From the NCBI GenBank assembly GCA_045631485.1, contig JAZQUU010000035.1:1-20522 (forward strand): a DNA stretch of 20,522 bases, given 5' to 3'. Positions 17,235-20,522 of the stretch are shown one piece after another (within the stretch, counting starts at the first letter, position 1; each line of letters starts with the position of its first letter). Position numbers and translations under genes: made by a program. The notes beneath the pieces were generated by a model, which was given only the letters and a program-made list of their open reading frames with translations, ran no database searches and was not told the origin of the DNA. This stretch comes from SIG452 sp045631485. GTDB taxonomy: Bacteria; Bacillota; Clostridia; UMGS1840.

Positions 17235-18227
17235 ATGGGTAACAAGATAAAGATTGGTCAGATAGGTCTTGCTCATGCACACGGCGAAGGAAAAATGTTA
17301 GCCGTTCGGAAATTTCCTGAGTTATTTGAAGTTGTGGGAATTTGCGAAGACGACGATGAAGTTTTTGAAAGACGAGGAAATCTGGAAGCATATCGTGATC
17401 TTCCCAGAATGTCGGAAGAGGAACTTTTAAGCAAGGTGGATGCTGTATTGGTTGAGTGTTCCCCGAAAAATCTGACTCAAACTGCCAAAAGATGTATTGA
17501 AGCAGGGAAGCATATTCATTTAGACAAACCCACAACCGGTTCTGTGGAAGAGTATACTGCTATCATCCATTCTGCCAAAGAACAGGAACTTGTTGTGCAG
17601 CTTGGGTATATGTATCGCTACAATCCCGCCATTATGAAAAGTTTTGAAATCATCAAAAATGGTGGAATCGGCACAATCCATACGATTAATGCTGAGATGA
17701 GTACTCATCATTATGAAAACTCAAAAGTACCGATGTCAAGGTACAAGGGTGGCACCATGTTTATTATGGGCTCTCACCTGATTGACCTGGTTGTTTATCT
17801 GCTGGGTGAACCCGAAAATGTGTCTTCTTTCTTTAAGAAGACTGGCTATGATGGAATTGAGTTTGAGGACAACAACCTGGTTGTGTTGGAATACGAAAAG
17901 GCCATTGCTCGAATCTATGCATCCTCTGTTGAGGTGAATGGTTGGGGAAGACGACAGTTTGTTGTTTGCGGTGAAACAGGAACAATCAGCATTCTGCCCA
18001 TCGAAAATGATGTGGCAATGACGCTTTCTGATATGAATATTGCAAAAAGTCATTATGCAGATATGAAGGAAGCAATTGATGTGGAAGATATTCCCAAAGA
18101 CTCAAGATATGACACAATGGTGCAGGATTTTGCGGCGTATATCAAAGGCGAAAAAATAAATCCGTTTACCTATGAACACGAAATTATGGTTCACAAAGTC
18201 TTGGTTGATGTTTGCGGAGAAAATTAA
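17235..18227 (+). CDS. Gfo/Idh/MocA-family NAD(P)-dependent oxidoreductase
   Basis: This 330-residue protein has an N-terminal Rossmann domain (IKIGQIGLAHAHG, with VVGIC following) and a C-terminal alpha/beta dehydrogenase domain. D97-K98-P99 is the equivalent of the EKP motif, with K98 as the catalytic lysine. GGTMFIMGSHLIDL keeps the histidine (H181) and following Asp (D184), but the usual Asp of the GGxxxDxGxH motif is Ile. The dinucleotide loop reads GLAHAHG rather than GxGxxG. Family members oxidise or reduce sugars, inositols and sugar acids, so this one probably converts the sugar released by GH31. GAGGTGG at 17224-17230 lies 4 nt before the ATG. It is the last gene of the + run and ends 43 nt before the terminator. 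Substrate unknown; the altered motif makes ordinary dehydrogenase activity less certain. Confidence 0.88.
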   Translation: MGNKIKIGQIGLAHAHGEGKMLAVRKFPELFEVVGICEDDDEVFERRGNLEAYRDLPRMSEEELLSKVDAVLVECSPKNLTQTAKRCIEAGKHIHLDKPTTGSVEEYTAIIHSAKEQELVVQLGYMYRYNPAIMKSFEIIKNGGIGTIHTINAEMSTHHYENSKVPMSRYKGGTMFIMGSHLIDLVVYLLGEPENVSSFFKKTGYDGIEFEDNNLVVLEYEKAIARIYASSVEVNGWGRRQFVVCGETGTISILPIENDVAMTLSDMNIAKSHYADMKEAIDVEDIPKDSRYDTMVQDFAAYIKGEKINPFTYEHEIMVHKVLVDVCGEN

Positions 18228-18270
18228 AAACGTATCATCCGGTTCTGAATCAAAAAATATGATGTGACAT

Positions 18271-18309
18271 AAAAAAACGAAGGAAGATTTTCTTCCTTCG
18301 TTTTTTTTT
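18271..18309. terminator. Bidirectional intrinsic terminator, 17-bp perfect stem
   Basis: The left arm aaaaaaacgaaggaaga (18271-18287), loop ttt and exact complementary right arm (18291-18307) form a stem-loop with a T9 run on the + strand and a run of seven As at the other end. It can therefore terminate both the + operon, ending at 18227, and the minus-strand regulator, ending at 18322. Confidence 0.93.
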
Positions 18310-18321
18310 GCAGTTTTTTAT

Positions 18322-19158
18322 TTAGTATTTTTTGCTTAAGAGGGCGTGCTCAGTGTCTTTAATGGATTCCAAAACTTTTTCAGATTGATTATAAACAAGA
18401 TAAAAATAAATTGCATTCACAATTGAAAGTTGCGCAAATCTGGAGTTTAATGCAAGGATATTGTGTTTTGTTTCATCAGAGGCGGTAAACAGAGTTAAAT
18501 CGCTGTACTTTTGAATTGGTGATTTTCCGTTGTTTGTGATTGCAATTGTGGTTGCACCGGCTTCTTTTGCAATTTTAAGTGCATCCACAATATCTTTTGA
18601 GGAACCGGAGTGGGATATTGCTATGGCCACATCCTTGTTTGTCAGATGCGATGCAGCGATCACTTGCATATGATTGTCGGAATAAGCATAGGCGTTGCAA
18701 CCGGCTCTCTGCAGCTTGTGACTTGCGTCCAAAGCAATGGAAGCAGAATTTCCAAGACCGAATATCACGATTTTATCGGCAAATGAAATCTTCTTGCAGG
18801 CGTCCTCCAACACGTTCGTGTCCAGCACCATTTTGGTTCTTTCCAACGAACAGTAAATGTCGTTGCAAACTTTATCATAGATTTCTTCCATAGAATCGTT
18901 GCTTGTGATATTTGTGCTCACAGAGGTGGAGTTGGTTTCCTGGGCAAAAGAAATTTTCAGTTCCTGATAACCACTCATACCAAGTCGCTTCGCGAAACGG
19001 ACGATGGTTGCTTCACTACAATTACATCTTTCTGCTAAATCAACAATAGATAATGGCAGAATTTCTCCCGGGTTTTCCAAAATCCAATCCGCAATCCGTT
19101 TTTCGGCTTTGCCCATCTTATCATATAGTATATTGATATTGAGTGAAGTTTTGTCCAT
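18322..19158 (-). CDS. RpiR-family transcriptional regulator (HTH + SIS domain)
   Basis: This 278-residue protein has the complete RpiR layout. The N-terminal helix-turn-helix domain has IADWILENPGEILPLSIVDL and the recognition region CSEATIVRFAKRLGMSGYQE (~36-68). The C-terminal SIS sugar-phosphate-binding domain covers ~125-245 (DKIVIFGLGNSASIALDASH, AIAISHSGSSKDIVDALKIA). The family senses phosphosugars and activates or represses catabolic genes. The gene is divergent from the isomerase-like gene and convergent with the long operon. AGGAGA, 5 nt before the ATG (plus-strand 19164-19169), supports the start. It likely controls the isomerase gene through the twin inverted repeats in the spacer, and possibly the operon and itself. 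The effector sugar is unknown. Confidence 0.93.
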   Translation of the reverse strand: MDKTSLNINILYDKMGKAEKRIADWILENPGEILPLSIVDLAERCNCSEATIVRFAKRLGMSGYQELKISFAQETNSTSVSTNITSNDSMEEIYDKVCNDIYCSLERTKMVLDTNVLEDACKKISFADKIVIFGLGNSASIALDASHKLQRAGCNAYAYSDNHMQVIAASHLTNKDVAIAISHSGSSKDIVDALKIAKEAGATTIAITNNGKSPIQKYSDLTLFTASDETKHNILALNSRFAQLSIVNAIYFYLVYNQSEKVLESIKDTEHALLSKKY

Positions 19159-19186
19159 TGGCTTCTCCTAACATTGATTTTTTATC

Positions 19187-19215
19187 ATTATAGAATAAAG
19201 TGTAAAAAAAGTCAA
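19187..19215 (-). promoter_or_regulatory. Sigma-A promoter of the RpiR gene
   Basis: Read on the minus strand, TTGACT (19215-19210), 17 nt, then a perfect TATAAT (19192-19187). Expected transcription start is near 19180, giving a leader of about 20 nt before the ATG. Confidence 0.85.
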
Positions 19216-19254
19216 TTTATTTTATGTTTTTTTACAAAAATTTTAAAAAAAGTA

Positions 19255-19283
19255 TTGAAATATATTTCATAATGTGTTATAAT
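19255..19283 (+). promoter_or_regulatory. Sigma-A promoter of the isomerase-like gene
   Basis: TTGAAA (19255-19260), a 17-nt spacer and a perfect TATAAT (19278-19283). Expected start is near 19290, with a leader of about 50 nt before the ATG at 19341. Confidence 0.87.
19256..19269. promoter_or_regulatory. Candidate operator 1 (palindrome over the -35)
   Basis: TGAAATATATTTCA is a perfect 14-bp palindrome overlapping the -35 box of the isomerase promoter. It shares TGAAA...TTTCA half-sites with the second repeat, which suggests a dimeric regulator, most simply the divergent RpiR protein. The region is AT-rich, so one such palindrome could occur by chance; the pairing with a second one is the stronger argument. 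Confidence 0.6.
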
Positions 19284-19307
19284 TACGATGTAAAAAACTG
19301 CAATATA

Positions 19308-19322
19308 TGAAAATAATTTTCA
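19308..19322. promoter_or_regulatory. Candidate operator 2 (inverted repeat in the 5' leader)
   Basis: TGAAAATAATTTTCA has 7-bp perfect arms around a central A. Its centre is 52.5 bp from that of operator 1, about five helical turns, so both would lie on the same DNA face. It lies between the expected transcription start and the ribosome binding site. It could be a roadblock or looping site; an RNA hairpin role is less likely given its weak A/T stem. Confidence 0.55.
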
Positions 19323-19340
19323 AATAAAAGGAGGAAGATT

Positions 19341-20522
19341 ATGCTGGATTATAAGGTGAAAATTGGTCTGGTTCCTATGCGCCGTAATACAACAGACAGA
19401 CCGAAAGGTACTTTTCTTACTTGGTTTTCTGCGGAAGAAAGAGGAGAACGGTTTGTAAAATACATTGAAGAAAATTTTACAACCGATAAAGTTACCTTTG
19501 TAGATTCCAAAGGATTAGGTCATAAAGATTTGATTTATGATGATAAATCTGCCCAGGATATTATCGATCGTTTCAAAGACAGTGATGTGGATGCGGTATT
19601 TATTATCAACTGTAACTTCGGAAACGAAGAAGCAGCGGCAGATATTGCAAAAGCACTCGGAAAACCCGTTCTGTTATGGGCACCTTTAGACGATGAATAT
19701 TATGTGGACGGTATGAGACCTACCGATTCTCAGTGCGGATTGTTTGGTGTTTCCAGACAGATGCAGAGATTCCATATTCCCTTTTCTCACCTGCCTTGCT
19801 GCAGAGTGGAAAGCGACGAGTTCAAAGCAGGTTTTGAAAGCTTTGTCAGAGTGGCTTGTATGGTGAAAAACTTCACCGGTATGCGTATCGGTCAGGTTGG
19901 ATTAAGACCGGCACCCTTCTTCTCTGTTATCTGGAATGAAGGGGAACTGATGGAAAAATTCGGTATCAAAATTATTCCCATCAATTTTGCCATTATTGAA
20001 CAGAGAATGAAATCGGTTTTGGAAGAAAATTCGCCTGAAACCGCAGAAATTGCAGAGTATATCAAAAATAATTATAAGATGGATGATTTAACTCCTCCTT
20101 ATGTGGAACGCATGGCGGCAATGACGGTAATGTATAAACGACTCTTTGAAGAGTTTAATTTAGATGCCATTTCCGCAGAATGCTGGACCGCAACTCCCGT
20201 GATGTTTGACGGATTGGCTCCCTGCACCGTGTACGGTTTGTTAAACGATATGGGCTATTTGGTATCCTGCGAAAGCGATATGCACTGCCTGATGACCATG
20301 GCGTTGTTAAAATGCGCAACCTTAGGTGAAGGTAAACCCTTATTCGGTGAATTTACCGTTCGTCATCCCGAAAACAAAAATGCAGAGCTTTTATGGCATT
20401 GCGGACCGTTCCCGCTTTCTCAGAAAGCAGAAGACGGTATTGATTCCACCGCAAGACTGGTAAATCAGCGTTCCTGGTTCAGAGGCAAAGACGGTACATA
20501 CACCATTGCCAGAATCGACCAG
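19341..20522 (+). CDS. L-fucose/L-arabinose isomerase-family protein (3' end missing)
   Basis: The frame is open from ATG 19341 to the window end (394 residues visible). AGGAGG at 19329-19334 lies 6 nt before the ATG. The N-terminal part (IGLVPMRRNTTDRPKGTFLT, then VDAVFIINCNFGNEEAAADIAKALGKPVLLWAP) and the later ISAECWTATPVM and CESDMHCLMTMALL segments are the pattern of the fucose/arabinose isomerase fold. E280 and E311/D313 are candidate metal-binding residues equivalent to the Glu/Asp pair of FucI, and LWHCGPFP follows as in relatives. It probably interconverts an aldose and ketose in the cytoplasm, but many members of this group are uncharacterised and could act on another sugar. Relatives are usually about 480-510 residues, so perhaps 100 are missing. 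It is divergently controlled with the RpiR gene. Confidence 0.82.
   Translation, partial: MLDYKVKIGLVPMRRNTTDRPKGTFLTWFSAEERGERFVKYIEENFTTDKVTFVDSKGLGHKDLIYDDKSAQDIIDRFKDSDVDAVFIINCNFGNEEAAADIAKALGKPVLLWAPLDDEYYVDGMRPTDSQCGLFGVSRQMQRFHIPFSHLPCCRVESDEFKAGFESFVRVACMVKNFTGMRIGQVGLRPAPFFSVIWNEGELMEKFGIKIIPINFAIIEQRMKSVLEENSPETAEIAEYIKNNYKMDDLTPPYVERMAAMTVMYKRLFEEFNLDAISAECWTATPVMFDGLAPCTVYGLLNDMGYLVSCESDMHCLMTMALLKCATLGEGKPLFGEFTVRHPENKNAELLWHCGPFPLSQKAEDGIDSTARLVNQRSWFRGKDGTYTIARIDQ

Overview
The window looks like part of a chromosome, or a metagenome-assembled contig, from a Gram-positive member of the Clostridia. The signs are S-layer-homology (SLH) surface proteins, strong AGGAGG ribosome binding sites, sigma-A type promoters, an RpiR regulator, moderate-to-low GC and an AT-rich regulatory spacer. 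The density of SLH glycan-degradation proteins would fit a gut or rumen polysaccharide degrader, for example a Monoglobales/Oscillospirales-like lineage. That placement is only a guess; no rRNA or other marker gene is present.

Positions 1 to about 18,230 form one co-directional (+) run with gaps of at most about 50 bp and two short overlaps, so it is probably a single long operon entered part-way through. First come four large surface proteins: (a) a protein of duplicated carbohydrate-binding-like and Ig-like modules, cut off at the window start; (b) a two-part Asp-box beta-propeller that resembles GH74, in the same reading frame as (a) and separated from it only by one TGA; (c) a paralogue of that propeller with its own signal peptide and SLH domains; (d) two SLH proteins of over 1,100 residues with CBM-like and Ig-like modules but no recognisable catalytic domain. 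Four cytoplasmic or membrane genes follow: a PIG3-type NAD(P)H:quinone oxidoreductase homologue, an EamA/DMT permease, a short GH31 glycosidase of the MYORG-like type, and a Gfo/Idh/MocA oxidoreductase. The run ends at a 17-bp stem bidirectional terminator.

Beyond the terminator lies an RpiR-family regulator on the minus strand. It is divergent from an L-fucose/L-arabinose isomerase-like gene that runs off the window end. The 182-bp spacer between them holds two consensus-like promoters, one per strand, and two similar inverted repeats (TGAAA...TTTCA), one over the isomerase -35 and one in its 5' leader. These are good candidates for RpiR operators.

As a system, I infer extracellular binding and endo-cleavage of a plant or host glycan by surface-anchored proteins, uptake of fragments (no ABC or PTS transporter is visible; only a DMT permease), and intracellular trimming by GH31. 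The sugar would then be converted by the oxidoreductases and isomerase, with control by a sugar-phosphate-sensing RpiR protein. The substrate cannot be read from sequence alone. The points most worth following up are the in-frame TGA dividing a binding-module protein from its propeller, the two divergent GH74-like propellers that keep two aspartates in the expected places, and the twin operators.
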